A stretch of 64,000 nt of DNA from an uncultured Desulfobacterales bacterium (GTDB lineage Bacteria; Desulfobacterota; Desulfobulbia; Desulfobulbales; Desulfocapsaceae): the NCBI GenBank assembly GCA_937915545.1, contig CALGIJ010000038.1:1-64000 (forward strand), given 5' to 3'. Every line of letters begins with the position of its first letter. The stretch's first letter is position 1. The position numbers were made by a program, and so were the translations under genes. The notes beneath the pieces were generated by a model. The model was not told the DNA's origin and ran no database searches. It saw only the letters and a list, made by a program, of their open reading frames with translations. Shown here piece after piece: positions 8,806 to 17,260 of the stretch.

Positions 8806-9799
8806 CAGGCTGGTCCTCGGCGAGAGCGCCAGCGAGCCTCGCCAGTTCCTCGGGAGTGTTGACATTGGCCCAGGCAAGGGCATGGTGAGCGGGGATTGGC
8901 GGATGGGCGATGCGCCTGTGGGAGGCTGCCGCGGAAAGACGCCACATGCCGCTGTGGACGAGTTCTTCGAAAAGCTGGGCGGCGCGAAAATCGTACCAGG
9001 CGCAGAGCGGCTCGAGACGGCCGTCACCCTCCGCCCGTGGCACCAGGCCCCAGCAGCCGGGCCGGCGGTCGGCAAGCAGCCACTGCACCGCCGCGGCGGA
9101 GAGCCGCGGCATGTCGCAGGCCACCACCAACCAGGAAACCAGGGGCTGCCAGCGCATCGCCGCGACGATCCCGGCCAGCGGCCCGGAGACGCCGGGGAGG
9201 TCGAGGAGTCGCGGGGTCTCCTGCAGGGCCGGAGGCAATATGCCGCCCCCGGACAGCACCAGCCCATCGACCAGCGGCCGCAGCACCGTGACGGTTCTCT
9301 CCAGCCAGGTGCGCCCGCCGCGGGCATCGAGGAGGTGCTTGGGGCGCCCCATGCGCGAACTCTTGCCGCCGATCAGCACGCAGGCCCACAAGGGGGTGCG
9401 CTCCATGCCCCGCCCGAGGGCCTCGAACAACGCGGTTACCCATCCGGCCCAACCCTCTTGCCCCGGTGGCAATGGCAGGGGCGGCAGCAGATCGTCGCCG
9501 GCCCAGCCGCGGGCGACAATCGCCCCCTCCGGGCCGTCGCCGCCATCGACCAGTACCAGATCATAGCGTGCGCTCAGCTGGGCCAGGTGGTGGTGGCTCG
9601 CCTCACCGCCGCCGGGAACGAAGACCCCGCCTACGCCGCGCTGCGCCAACTCGGCCAGCAGCCTGGTGGCGCACCCCTGGCGTGCTTGCCTGCCGCCTCC
9701 GCCGAGGGTGAACACGGGCAGGCGCTCCAGCCCGCCACCATTGAAGCCCTCCCCCGCCCGGCCACCGCCAAACCGCCCCGCCCCTGCCGACGCCGCCAT
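8783..9799 (-). CDS. MobA-like nucleotidyltransferase with degenerate MobB-like N-terminus
   Basis: The C-terminal part (from about residue 134) is a MobA-type NTP transferase with the LIGGKSSRMGRPK signature, the family that links GMP or CMP to molybdopterin. The N-terminal ~110 residues look like a shortened MobB: a beta-strand then glycine-rich LGGGGRQARQG where MobB has its GxxGxGKT P-loop, and DLVLVDG where MobB has DLVLVEG. The GKT is missing, so GTP binding there is doubtful. The ATG at 9799 lies directly after the mqnD stop (TGAGATG), so it is the last gene of the mqnB-mqnD operon. Total length is 338 residues. Use of GTP versus CTP cannot be told. Confidence 0.8.
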   Translation of the reverse strand: MAASAGAGRFGGGRAGEGFNGGGLERLPVFTLGGGGRQARQGCATRLLAELAQRGVGGVFVPGGGEASHHHLAQLSARYDLVLVDGGDGPEGAIVARGWAGDDLLPPLPLPPGQEGWAGWVTALFEALGRGMERTPLWACVLIGGKSSRMGRPKHLLDARGGRTWLERTVTVLRPLVDGLVLSGGGILPPALQETPRLLDLPGVSGPLAGIVAAMRWQPLVSWLVVACDMPRLSAAAVQWLLADRRPGCWGLVPRAEGDGRLEPLCAWYDFRAAQLFEELVHSGMWRLSAAASHRRIAHPPIPAHHALAWANVNTPEELARLAGALAEDQPASPREAP

Positions 9800-9800
9800 C

Positions 9801-10622
9801 TCAGCCTCCCTGCGGCGGCAGGGCGCCGAGACGCACCGCCCGCTCGAGGAAGGTGTCGATGGCACGGCGGCCCTCTTCGCCATAGTCCCTGCTGAACTCG
9901 TTGACATAGAGGGAGATATGGCTGTTGACCACCTCCTCGGCCAGTTCCTGGCTGTGCTGGCGGATATAGCCGAGCGGCTCCTGCGGGTGGCGGAAGGCAT
10001 AGTCCAGCGAAGCACCCACCGCCTCTTCCACCGCCCGCAGCGTCTCCTCGCCCAGGTCCCTGCGGGCGACGATGCAGCCCAGCGGCAAGGGCAGGCCACA
10101 GCTCTCCTCCCACCACTGGCCGAGGTCCCCGAGGCAGACGAGGCCTTGCTGGGCGTAGGTGAAGCGTGACTCGTGGATGATCACCCCGCCCTTGACCTCG
10201 CCCCCCGCCACCGCCTCGACGATACGGTCGAAGCGCATCTCCACCGTCTCCACCCCCTCGGGGAGATACATCTTGAGCAGCAGGGCGGCGGTGGTCAGGC
10301 TGCCGGGGATGGCCACCGGGCCACGGCGTACCTCTTCCAGCGTCATCCCCGGCCTGGCGACCAGGAGGGGGCCGCAGCCCCGGCCGAGGGCCCCGCCGCA
10401 GCCGAGGAGGTGATAGTCGCCGCGGACATGGCCGTAGGCGTGGAAGGACATCTTGGTCACCTGCAGCCGCCTCTCCAGGGCCCAGCGGTTGAGCTGCTCG
10501 ACATCCTCGAGAACCGGCTCGGCAAACAGCCTCTCGCCGCCGAGCAGGCCATGCACCAGGGCATAGAAGATGAAGGTGTCATTGGGACAAGGGGAAAACC
10601 CCAAAGAGAGAAGACCGGGCAT
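9801..10622 (-). CDS. mqnD: 1,4-dihydroxy-6-naphthoate synthase (futalosine pathway)
   Basis: MqnD converts cyclic dehypoxanthine futalosine to 1,4-dihydroxy-6-naphthoate in the futalosine route to menaquinone. The 273-residue protein has the family's opening LGFSPCPNDTFIF signature, the VTKMSFHAYG segment and the GVIIHESRFTY motif, in the periplasmic-binding-protein-like fold. The ATG at 10622 overlaps the mqnB stop as TGATG, which indicates translational coupling. Downstream the stop is two bases from the mobA-like start. The other pathway genes (mqnA, mqnC, mqnE) are not in this window. Confidence 0.95.
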   Translation of the reverse strand: MPGLLSLGFSPCPNDTFIFYALVHGLLGGERLFAEPVLEDVEQLNRWALERRLQVTKMSFHAYGHVRGDYHLLGCGGALGRGCGPLLVARPGMTLEEVRRGPVAIPGSLTTAALLLKMYLPEGVETVEMRFDRIVEAVAGGEVKGGVIIHESRFTYAQQGLVCLGDLGQWWEESCGLPLPLGCIVARRDLGEETLRAVEEAVGASLDYAFRHPQEPLGYIRQHSQELAEEVVNSHISLYVNEFSRDYGEEGRRAIDTFLERAVRLGALPPQGG

Positions 10623-11281
10623 CACAATACTCCTTGCAGAACGGAGGCGGCCCCTTCGGCCGCCATTGCACAGGCCTCTGCCAGCCGCCAGCGTTGCAGG
10701 CAGCGGTCCTCGACCAGATTGGAGACGGCGCGCACCTCCACCAGGGGCACGGCATACTGACGGCAGGCGCGCAACACCGCGGCGCCTTCCATGTTCTCGC
10801 ACAATGCACCCCAGCGCTGCTGCAGGGCCATGCCGCGCTGCAGGGTGGTGCTGGCGGCGGCGACGGAGACGAAGGTGCCGACGAAGAACGGCCGCCCCAG
10901 CCGGGCGAGGGCGCCGCGCCCGACTTCGAGCAGGGACTCGTCCAGCAGCTGGCAGGGCTCGCCGGCCAAGTACGGCGGAAAGGGCTCGGCGCCATCGGGG
11001 CTGGCCAGCCCGAAATCGCCGAAGACCTCGGCGGCGGCAAGGCAGAGGTCGAGAAGCTGCGGCTGCGGCACCCCGGCAGGCTGCACATAGGCTCCGGCGA
11101 CGCCGAAGTCGATGACCGCCCGCACCTTCCCGCCGGCCTGGCCAAGGAAGGCGGCGACACGCACCGCCGACTCCAATGGCCCCACCCCGGTGACCAGGGT
11201 GCGGCAGGGCAGCCGGCGCGCAGCACAGTGCCGCAGAAAGGGCTGCATCTCTATTTCGGTTGCGGCCAGGGCAAGAATCAT
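10622..11281 (-). CDS. mqnB: Futalosine hydrolase
   Basis: MqnB removes hypoxanthine from futalosine to give dehypoxanthine futalosine. The 219-residue protein is a nucleoside phosphorylase-fold enzyme with VTGVGPLESA near residue 31 (glycine-rich nucleoside loop), a DFGVAGAY segment and the CENMEGAAV motif carrying the catalytic-region glutamates near the C-terminus. The ATG at 11281 is chosen because upstream codons give an arginine-rich tail without similarity to the family. It is divergent from queA (187 bases apart) and starts the coupled operon mqnB-mqnD-mobA-like. Confidence 0.93.
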   Translation of the reverse strand: MILALAATEIEMQPFLRHCAARRLPCRTLVTGVGPLESAVRVAAFLGQAGGKVRAVIDFGVAGAYVQPAGVPQPQLLDLCLAAAEVFGDFGLASPDGAEPFPPYLAGEPCQLLDESLLEVGRGALARLGRPFFVGTFVSVAAASTTLQRGMALQQRWGALCENMEGAAVLRACRQYAVPLVEVRAVSNLVEDRCLQRWRLAEACAMAAEGAASVLQGVL

Positions 11282-11468
11282 GGTATGGAAATCGCTCCTC
11301 TGACAGGGTGCCGCTGGACTGCGGCCAAGACGAACGCACACTCGTCGTGCAGGCTTTGACGCCACAGACATCAACATGGCGCCCTGCGGCACCATTGTAA
11401 CGGATGCCCCCCATGGGCGCAAGGCCGGCCAAGACCTCGCGGCGCCCCTCCTTATATCGCACCGCCCC

Positions 11469-12551
11469 ATGAACGACCTGCTGCTCAGCTCCTACTCCTA
11501 TCACCTGCCGCCACACTCTATCGCCCAGAGCCCGGCCGACCGGCGCGACCACTCGCGCCTTCTCGTCCTCGACCGCGACGATGGTTCCATACGCCACCAG
11601 CGCTTTGCAGACATCACCGAGCTGTTCGCCGCCGGAGACATGCTGGTGGTCAACGACACCAAGGTCTTTCCGGCGCGGCTGCTGGGCAGCAAGGACAGCG
11701 GCGGCAAGGTGGAGGCATTTCTGCTGCGCTACCCGGAAGTGGTCGACGAGGCCCGCGGCGTGGCCGTCGCCGAGGCCCTCATCAAGGCCTCGAAGCGGCC
11801 CAAGGCGGGGACAAAGCTCATTCTCGGCGGTCTGCCGGCAGCGGAGGTGGAGGAGGTTCTGGGGGACGGCAAGGTGCGGCTGCGGCTAGAATTCTCCCCG
11901 GAAAAGGGCCTGACGGCAACCCTCGAGGAGGCGGGGCGGGTGCCGCTGCCGCCCTATATCGAGCGGCCCGACGGCTGCACCGCAACCGACCGGCAGCGCT
12001 ATCAGACCGTCTATGCCGAGCACCCCGGCGCGGTGGCGGCGCCTACCGCCGGCCTGCACTTCACCGAGGAGTTGCTGCAGAGGATCGGCGAGAGAGGAGT
12101 GGCCATCGGCAGGATCACCCTCCATGTCGGCTACGGGACCTTTGCCCCGGTGCGCGAGGAGGACATCACCCGCCACCGGCTCCACGAGGAATACTGCGTG
12201 GTCGGAGAAGATACCGCGGCCTTGGTCAACAAAACGAAGCAGCAGGGCGGCCGGGTCTGGGCGGTGGGCACCACCTCGGTGCGCACCCTCGAGTTCGCCG
12301 CGCGCGGCGACGGGCACGTCAAGGCGGTTGCCGACTGGTGCGGCCTGTACATCTATCCGGGCTTCACCTTCCAGGTGGTCGACCATCTGGTCACCAACTT
12401 CCACCTGCCCGATTCGTCCTTGATGTTTCTCGTGGCGGCCCTGTGCGGCAGAGAAACTCTGCTTTCCTGCTACCGCACGGCCGTAAAGGAAGGGTACCGC
12501 TTCTTTTCCTACGGCGACGCCATGGCCATCATCGGCGGCCGCCGCAGGTAG
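11469..12551 (+). CDS. queA: S-adenosylmethionine:tRNA ribosyltransferase-isomerase
   Basis: QueA transfers and isomerises the ribosyl part of SAM to 7-aminomethyl-7-deazaguanosine in tRNA, giving epoxyqueuosine. The 360-residue protein shows family signatures: HSRLLVLDR near the N-terminus, VNDTKVFPARL, RVPLPPYIERP, QTVYAEHPGAVAAPTAGLHF and TSVRTLE. The start at 11469 (MNDLLL) matches the usual QueA N-terminus; an in-frame ATG at 11376 would add an unrelated tail. Length is normal. It is a single gene, followed by the convergent FmdB-type zinc ribbon. Confidence 0.96.
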   Translation: MNDLLLSSYSYHLPPHSIAQSPADRRDHSRLLVLDRDDGSIRHQRFADITELFAAGDMLVVNDTKVFPARLLGSKDSGGKVEAFLLRYPEVVDEARGVAVAEALIKASKRPKAGTKLILGGLPAAEVEEVLGDGKVRLRLEFSPEKGLTATLEEAGRVPLPPYIERPDGCTATDRQRYQTVYAEHPGAVAAPTAGLHFTEELLQRIGERGVAIGRITLHVGYGTFAPVREEDITRHRLHEEYCVVGEDTAALVNKTKQQGGRVWAVGTTSVRTLEFAARGDGHVKAVADWCGLYIYPGFTFQVVDHLVTNFHLPDSSLMFLVAALCGRETLLSCYRTAVKEGYRFFSYGDAMAIIGGRRR

Positions 12552-12576
12552 TCGTCTGGAGGGGTGGTCGGTCGGC

Positions 12577-12858
12577 TCAGGCGCTGGCGCTGGCCGCCGC
12601 CGGGCAGCCGGCGCAGCTGCCGGAATTCGCGCAGGCCGGGGCGGATTCCTTGGCCGGCTCGCTCTTCTTGGCCGACGAGGCGCTGGAGTAGCCATCGGCG
12701 TACCAGCCGCCGCCACGCAGCTGGAAGGAGGACATCGACATCAGCTTGCGTACCGGCGCCTGACACTCGGGGCAGGTGGCCAGCGGCGCTTCGCTGATCT
12801 TCTGCTGTACTTCAAAGACCTTGTTGCATCCCTTGCATTCGTATTCGTATACAGGCAT
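12577..12858 (-). CDS. FmdB-family zinc ribbon protein
   Basis: The 93-residue protein begins MPVYEYECKGCNKVFE, the FmdB zinc-ribbon start, with a second CPEC pair at about 34-37 completing a four-cysteine zinc site. A low-complexity Ser/Ala/Lys linker follows and then an additional cysteine-rich tail (CANSGSCAGC). FmdB proteins were named as putative regulators next to formamidase or methanol dehydrogenase genes, but their function is not settled. It is transcribed convergently with queA and is the only gene of its unit. Confidence 0.9.
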   Translation of the reverse strand: MPVYEYECKGCNKVFEVQQKISEAPLATCPECQAPVRKLMSMSSFQLRGGGWYADGYSSASSAKKSEPAKESAPACANSGSCAGCPAAASASA

Positions 12859-13251
12859 CGCTCTTCACCCATCAGATAGATAAGACCCGCTCCGCATCAG
12901 GACAGAGGCGCTGCGCCCCGCCCGCCGCAAAACTTTTCGTGCTGTCCGCATCGGACGTCGGCAACATAATGCCCGCCTTGCCCGCTGTCAACTGCCGTAA
13001 CGTGCAAGGAAGAGAGGAGCCTGCCCGACGATGGTGGAGATCCATACTAACCCATTGCCACCATTATACAATGCGAAAATCTCCGACACCGCAGCCCAAA
13101 GCGGGGGAGTCACCGCCGGGCATTGCCGCCACCCTGCCCGAAAGGCGCCTGCCGGCTTGTCCTTCCCCCGCATATCTGGTATAACTGCCCCTTTGTCACA
13201 CCTACCGCAATCACGCCCTGTGGCGCTTAACCCCCAGCTCTTTCGTGTTCA
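12859..13251. other. Divergent intergenic region with promoter of the racemase-like gene
   Basis: This 393-base gap separates the FmdB gene and the murI-like gene. No protein-coding frame has support. A clear sigma-70 promoter on the plus strand lies at 13157-13185, about 65 bases before the racemase-like start. I see no riboswitch or repeat. Confidence 0.5.
13157..13185 (+). promoter_or_regulatory. Sigma-70-type promoter for the murI-like/lolA-like/S1 genes
   Basis: TTGTCC at 13157-13162 and TATAAC at 13180-13185 are separated by 17 bases. The position, about 60 bases upstream of the start at 13252, fits a promoter for the racemase-like gene and the coupled LolA-like gene. Confidence 0.55.
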
Positions 13252-14031
13252 ATGATCGGTATCTTCGACAGCGGCATCAGCGGCCTGCAGGTCGCCGCCG
13301 AAATCGAGCGGCGATGTCCCCACCTGCCGCTGGTCTATGCCAATGATACGGCGCGGGCCCCTCTGTCGACGAAGAGCTTCGCCACCATCGCCGATACCAC
13401 CCGCCGCGGCCTGCAGTTCCTCGCCGATCAAGGCGCTACCCTCTTCGTCGTCGCCAGCGGCAGCGCCGCCTGTGCCGTACAGCAGGGGCTGGCCGGGCCG
13501 ACGCCCCAGCCACTGCTGACACCCCTCGCCGCCACCGTCGAACGCGCCCTGGCCGCCTCCCCCAGCGGGCGCATCGGACTCATCGGCGGACCGGCGGTGG
13601 TCGCCGCCGGCTGTCACGACCGCCTCCTCCGCCAGCGCATGCCGTCAGCGAGGCTGTTCGCCGCCTCCTGCCCGTTGCTGGAGGCCCTGGTCGACTCAGG
13701 CTGGGCCAACAAACGCGAGACCAAGATGATTCTGCGCCGCTATCTCCACCCCTTGCGCGAAAATCAGGTCGACACCCTCATTCTCGCCTCCGGGCACCAT
13801 GCCCTGCTCGCCCACCTCATCCAGCCGCGCATCGGCCGCAGGGTAAGGCTCGTCGACTCTTCGCTGGCCCTGGCCGAGGAGGTGCTGGCCCGCATCGCCG
13901 ACAGCGCCACTGCCGACACCGGCCTTCCTGCCGACCGCCACGGCCGCTACTTTGTCAGCGACCGCAGCGCCACTTTCGCCAAGATGGCGACGCGCCTGCT
14001 GGCGCGTCCCGTCGAAATTCTCCCCTGGTGA
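13252..14031 (+). CDS. Glutamate racemase homologue lacking both catalytic cysteines
   Basis: The 259-residue product has the MurI fold: it opens IGIFDSGISGL, then YANDTARAPLSTKSF, and ends near normal MurI length. Glutamate racemase uses two cysteines, in ACNTASA and LGCTHYPLL. Here the corresponding stretches read ASGSAAC (Ser at about 69) and LASGHHALL (Ser at about 180), so both cysteines are replaced. The family Asp in FDSG and a C-terminal-half CPLLEALVDSG segment remain. It is therefore unlikely to be a normal racemase; a changed activity, a binding or regulatory role are possible. The stop overlaps the next gene's region as GTGA. A real MurI should be elsewhere in the genome if the cell needs D-glutamate by this route. 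Confidence 0.8.
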   Translation: MIGIFDSGISGLQVAAEIERRCPHLPLVYANDTARAPLSTKSFATIADTTRRGLQFLADQGATLFVVASGSAACAVQQGLAGPTPQPLLTPLAATVERALAASPSGRIGLIGGPAVVAAGCHDRLLRQRMPSARLFAASCPLLEALVDSGWANKRETKMILRRYLHPLRENQVDTLILASGHHALLAHLIQPRIGRRVRLVDSSLALAEEVLARIADSATADTGLPADRHGRYFVSDRSATFAKMATRLLARPVEILPW

Positions 14032-14039
14032 GCCTCGCC

Positions 14040-14744
14040 ATGCGCATTCCGCCCCTTCCGCAGCTCCTTCTTCTCGCCCTCTTGCTCTTTTCCTTGCCGA
14101 GCTTTGCCGAGGCCACTGAGGCGGTCGAGTATCCCGAGGATATCGCCACCCGGCTGCAGGCCCGCTACGACGCCATGCACAGTCTTTCGTTTTCGTTCTT
14201 CCAGGACATTCAGGGGGAAATGAGCGGCAGGCCGCGCCAAGGCTCGGGGCGGGCGCTGTTCGTCAAGAAAGATGGCAAGGCGCGCATGCGCTGGGACTAC
14301 AGCACCCCGGAGCGGCAGGTGATCATCGGTGACGGCGAGACCCTGTCGATGTACTTCGCGCACCTCAACCAGCTCATCCAAAGCCCCGCCGCCGCCCTGG
14401 AAAACGACCTCACCTACGCCGTGTTCACCGGCCGCGGCCTGATCAAGAAAGACTTCTATATCCGCCCGGCCGACGAGGACGAGCAGGCCACCAGCGACGG
14501 CGACTACAAGGTGATCAAGATCATCCCCAAGACACAGCAGTCCCAGATGCAGGACATCCACCTCTACGTAACCGCCGACTCACTGATCCGCCGCCTCAAG
14601 CTGCGCGATCATTTCGGCACCGTCACCGTCCTCAACCTCACCGACATCGAGGTTGACGGAGTCGAAACCGGCAAGAGCGCCGCGGAGGTCGACGCCCTGT
14701 TCACCTTTACCCCGCCGCCGGGAACGGAGATCATCCGCCAGTAG
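14040..14744 (+). CDS. LolA-like outer-membrane lipoprotein carrier
   Basis: The 234-residue protein has an N-terminal signal peptide (residues about 5-25) and the LolA pattern: a LQARYDAMHSLSFSFFQ helix, RMRWDYSTPERQVIIGDG and a FTPPPGTEII end. LolA moves lipoproteins across the periplasm to the outer membrane. The ATG at 14040 is preceded by GGTGAG seven bases upstream; a GTG at 14028 overlapping the racemase-like stop is an alternative. It is probably co-transcribed with the racemase homologue. Lol partners are not in the window. Confidence 0.87.
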   Translation: MRIPPLPQLLLLALLLFSLPSFAEATEAVEYPEDIATRLQARYDAMHSLSFSFFQDIQGEMSGRPRQGSGRALFVKKDGKARMRWDYSTPERQVIIGDGETLSMYFAHLNQLIQSPAAALENDLTYAVFTGRGLIKKDFYIRPADEDEQATSDGDYKVIKIIPKTQQSQMQDIHLYVTADSLIRRLKLRDHFGTVTVLNLTDIEVDGVETGKSAAEVDALFTFTPPPGTEIIRQ

Positions 14745-14874
14745 CGGCACGACAAGGGCGACTTGCCCGCCGAGTAGCACCCAGACCCCAGTTCGAGGGC
14801 GTTGCAAGCGCCCTCCCCCCCTGGCCTCGCCCTTTGCAGCGATGCCGTAACCCGCAGCGACTCTCGACACAGCC

Positions 14875-16074
14875 ATGAGCGACAGCAACTCCGACAGCTT
14901 TGCAGACCTCTTCAAAGCGGAAGCAACCAAGAAGATCAAGCACCTCACCCCCGGAACAAAAGTCCGTGCGACCATCGTCGGCATGAACGCCGAGTCGACC
15001 TTTCTCGATGTCGGCGGCAAGAGCGAAGGGGTGATCAACAGTTCCGAGCTCAAAGACCCCGAGGGCAACTTCCGTTTCCAGGTCGGCGACACCCTCGACG
15101 TCTATTTCCTGCGCGCCAAGGCTTCGGAACAGCTGTTCACCATTTCCCTCGGCGGCGGGCCCGGTGCCGCCCACCTCGAAGACGCCTTCGCCGCACAGAT
15201 TCCCGTGGAAGGTCTCGTCAAGGGCGAGATCAAGGGCGGCTTCGAGATCACCCTCGGCGGCAACGTGCGCGCCTTCTGCCCCCATTCACAGATCGGTTTG
15301 CGTCGCCAGCCGGAAGGCGGCGCCGAACTCATCGGCAACCGCCTCAAGTTCCTGGTCACCCGCTTCGAGGAAGGCGGCCGCAACATCGTCGTCTCGGCAC
15401 GGGCGGTGGAAGAGGCGGAACGGCGCGAAAAAAGAGAGCAACTCGTGCAGACCCTGCGCGAAGGAGAAACGGTGTCAGGAACAATCAGCTCGATCCGCGA
15501 CTTCGGCGCCTTCGTCGACCTCGGTGGCGTGGACGGGCTGATCCCCATTTCCGAGATCGGCTGGACCCGGGTGGAACGCATCGACGAGTTCTTCACCCTC
15601 GGCCAGCAGGTGCAGGTGGTGATCAAGAAGCTCGACTGGGATAGCGACCGCATCTCGCTCAGCTACAAGGAAACCCTCGCCGATCCCTGGCAGGAAGGCA
15701 TCACCCACTTCCCCGAGGGCTCGGTCCACCAAGGCAAGGTGGCGCGCCTCGCCCAGTTCGGCGCCTTCGTCACCCTGGCCCCCGGTATCGACGGCCTGCT
15801 GCACATCTCGAAACTGGGCGGCGGCCGCCGCCTGCACCACCCGCGCGAGGTTCTCGAGGTCGGCCAGGAGGTTGAAGTGCGCATCGAGGGCATCGACGAA
15901 AAAGAGCGGCGCATCGCCCTAGCCCCTGCGGACTATGTCGCGCCGGAACGGCGCGAGGAAGAGGACCGCGCCGAGTTCAAGGCCTACGTCAGCACCGGCA
16001 AGGCGAAGAAAAGTAGTGATGTAGGCAGCCTCGGGCTGCTGTTGCAGAAGAAAATCGCCGAGAAGAAGAAGTAG
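14875..16074 (+). CDS. S1-domain RNA-binding protein (four S1 repeats)
   Basis: The 399-residue protein carries four S1 OB-fold repeats at about 26-95, 112-183, 198-267 and 284-353, ending in a lysine-rich tail. Repeat 3 is the best match (GTISSIRDFGAFVDLGGVDGLIP). It resembles shortened ribosomal protein S1 relatives that many Desulfobacterota carry in addition to six-repeat RpsA. Translation initiation or RNA turnover is likely but not proven. It starts 130 bases after the LolA-like gene, with a likely separate leader, and ends before a hairpin at 16082-16108. Confidence 0.88.
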   Translation: MSDSNSDSFADLFKAEATKKIKHLTPGTKVRATIVGMNAESTFLDVGGKSEGVINSSELKDPEGNFRFQVGDTLDVYFLRAKASEQLFTISLGGGPGAAHLEDAFAAQIPVEGLVKGEIKGGFEITLGGNVRAFCPHSQIGLRRQPEGGAELIGNRLKFLVTRFEEGGRNIVVSARAVEEAERREKREQLVQTLREGETVSGTISSIRDFGAFVDLGGVDGLIPISEIGWTRVERIDEFFTLGQQVQVVIKKLDWDSDRISLSYKETLADPWQEGITHFPEGSVHQGKVARLAQFGAFVTLAPGIDGLLHISKLGGGRRLHHPREVLEVGQEVEVRIEGIDEKERRIALAPADYVAPERREEEDRAEFKAYVSTGKAKKSSDVGSLGLLLQKKIAEKKK

Positions 16075-16081
16075 GCTGTTG

Positions 16082-16108
16082 TCGGCGCGCCCTCGCTGGG
16101 CGCGCCGA
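16082..16108. terminator. GC-rich hairpin between convergent genes
   Basis: A perfect 11-base-pair inverted repeat (TCGGCGCGCCC / GGGCGCGCCGA) with a five-base loop lies between the convergent S1-repeat and DUF523 genes. No T-run follows on either strand, so it may be a bidirectional stabiliser or a weak terminator. Confidence 0.45.
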
Positions 16109-16130
16109 TACCTGACGTGAAGTGCCGCCC

Positions 16131-17081
16131 TCAGGCGTGGTTGAGCAGCTTCAATTGCAGGGGGTGAGGGTCGAGGTAGTGCTGGTTGGCGAGGTACTCG
16201 TTGCGAAATTTCTTGACAAAGAAATTGAGCAAGGTAACCGGCACGATCAGCGGCACCAGGCCCTGGTGATAATGGTCGAGAATGTCGAGGATCTGCCGTT
16301 TCTCTTCCGGGCCGAGCAGCTGCTTGAAGTGGCCGAAGACATGGGTGAGCACGTTGACATGCTTGTTGACCGTGCTGCGCTTCTTGAGTGTTTCCATGAG
16401 CATCTTCTCGTAGCGGGAGAACAGCTCGTCGACGGGCAGCTCCTTGGCAAGCGCCACCAGGCGGCCCATCTCGCGGTACTCCTTTTCGCTGTGGGAGAGG
16501 AGCAGCAGCTTATGGGAGGTGTGAAAGGCCACCAGCCCGCCGCGCTTCCTGTTGGTCGCCAGCAGCTCCCGCCAGCGCTTGTGCACGAAGATGCGCTGGA
16601 TGAAGTTTTCGCGCAGCACGGGGTCGTGCAGCCGCCCGTCCTCTTCCACCGGCAGCAATGGAAAGCGTTCCATGAAGGCCCTGGCGAAGATCCCCACGCC
16701 GCGGTTGCTGGGGATGCCGTTATCGCCATAGACCTTGACCCGCTCCATGCCGCTGCTCGGCGACATGCGCTTGAAGATGAACCCGTCCAACCCCTCCCCG
16801 GCCAGGTCCTCCAGGCGTCGCCCAGCCCACTGCTGCATCTGTTCGGTATAGTCGACACCGCTCTTTGAAGTCAGCAGCCGCGGGTTCTCCACCTCGCCGA
16901 CAAGACGCAGGGTCTCGCGGGGGATGGGCAGGCCGCACTCGACCTCCGGGCAGACCGGGAGGTAGCGCACGTAGAGGCCGAGGGTGTCGGTGAGATAGCG
17001 ATCGTGCTGATGGCCGCCATCATAGCGCACCTTGTTACCGAGGAGACAGGAGCTGATACCCAGTTTTATCGCGTCTTCCAT
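16131..17081 (-). CDS. DUF523 / DUF1722 (YbgA) fusion protein
   Basis: The 316-residue protein has an N-terminal DUF523 domain (about 1-150) with LGISSCLLGNKVRYDG and CPEVECGLPIPRE. A C-terminal DUF1722/YbgA domain (about 195-312) follows with KLLLLSHSEKEYREMGRLVA and VLTHVFGHFK. The two-domain arrangement is common in bacteria. Members are often found near photolyase or purine-metabolism genes; the function is unsettled. The ATG at 17081 matches the family N-terminus; the upstream 25 residues are not conserved in character. It is divergent from the frameshifted kinase. Confidence 0.88.
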   Translation of the reverse strand: MEDAIKLGISSCLLGNKVRYDGGHQHDRYLTDTLGLYVRYLPVCPEVECGLPIPRETLRLVGEVENPRLLTSKSGVDYTEQMQQWAGRRLEDLAGEGLDGFIFKRMSPSSGMERVKVYGDNGIPSNRGVGIFARAFMERFPLLPVEEDGRLHDPVLRENFIQRIFVHKRWRELLATNRKRGGLVAFHTSHKLLLLSHSEKEYREMGRLVALAKELPVDELFSRYEKMLMETLKKRSTVNKHVNVLTHVFGHFKQLLGPEEKRQILDILDHYHQGLVPLIVPVTLLNFFVKKFRNEYLANQHYLDPHPLQLKLLNHA

Positions 17082-17260
17082 GATCCATCGCAGCAGCTGA
17101 GAGGATACCGTCCCTTTTTGCCGACGGCAGGGGAAACGGCCTTGACATCTCCACAAGGCTTGAGTCTACTCCCGCAGACAGAGGGCGCCGAGGCCTGCTT
17201 CTTTTTGTAATGCGAACGGCCTGGCTTTGCAACCTTGATGAAGAGTCGCCAGCCTCCCAC

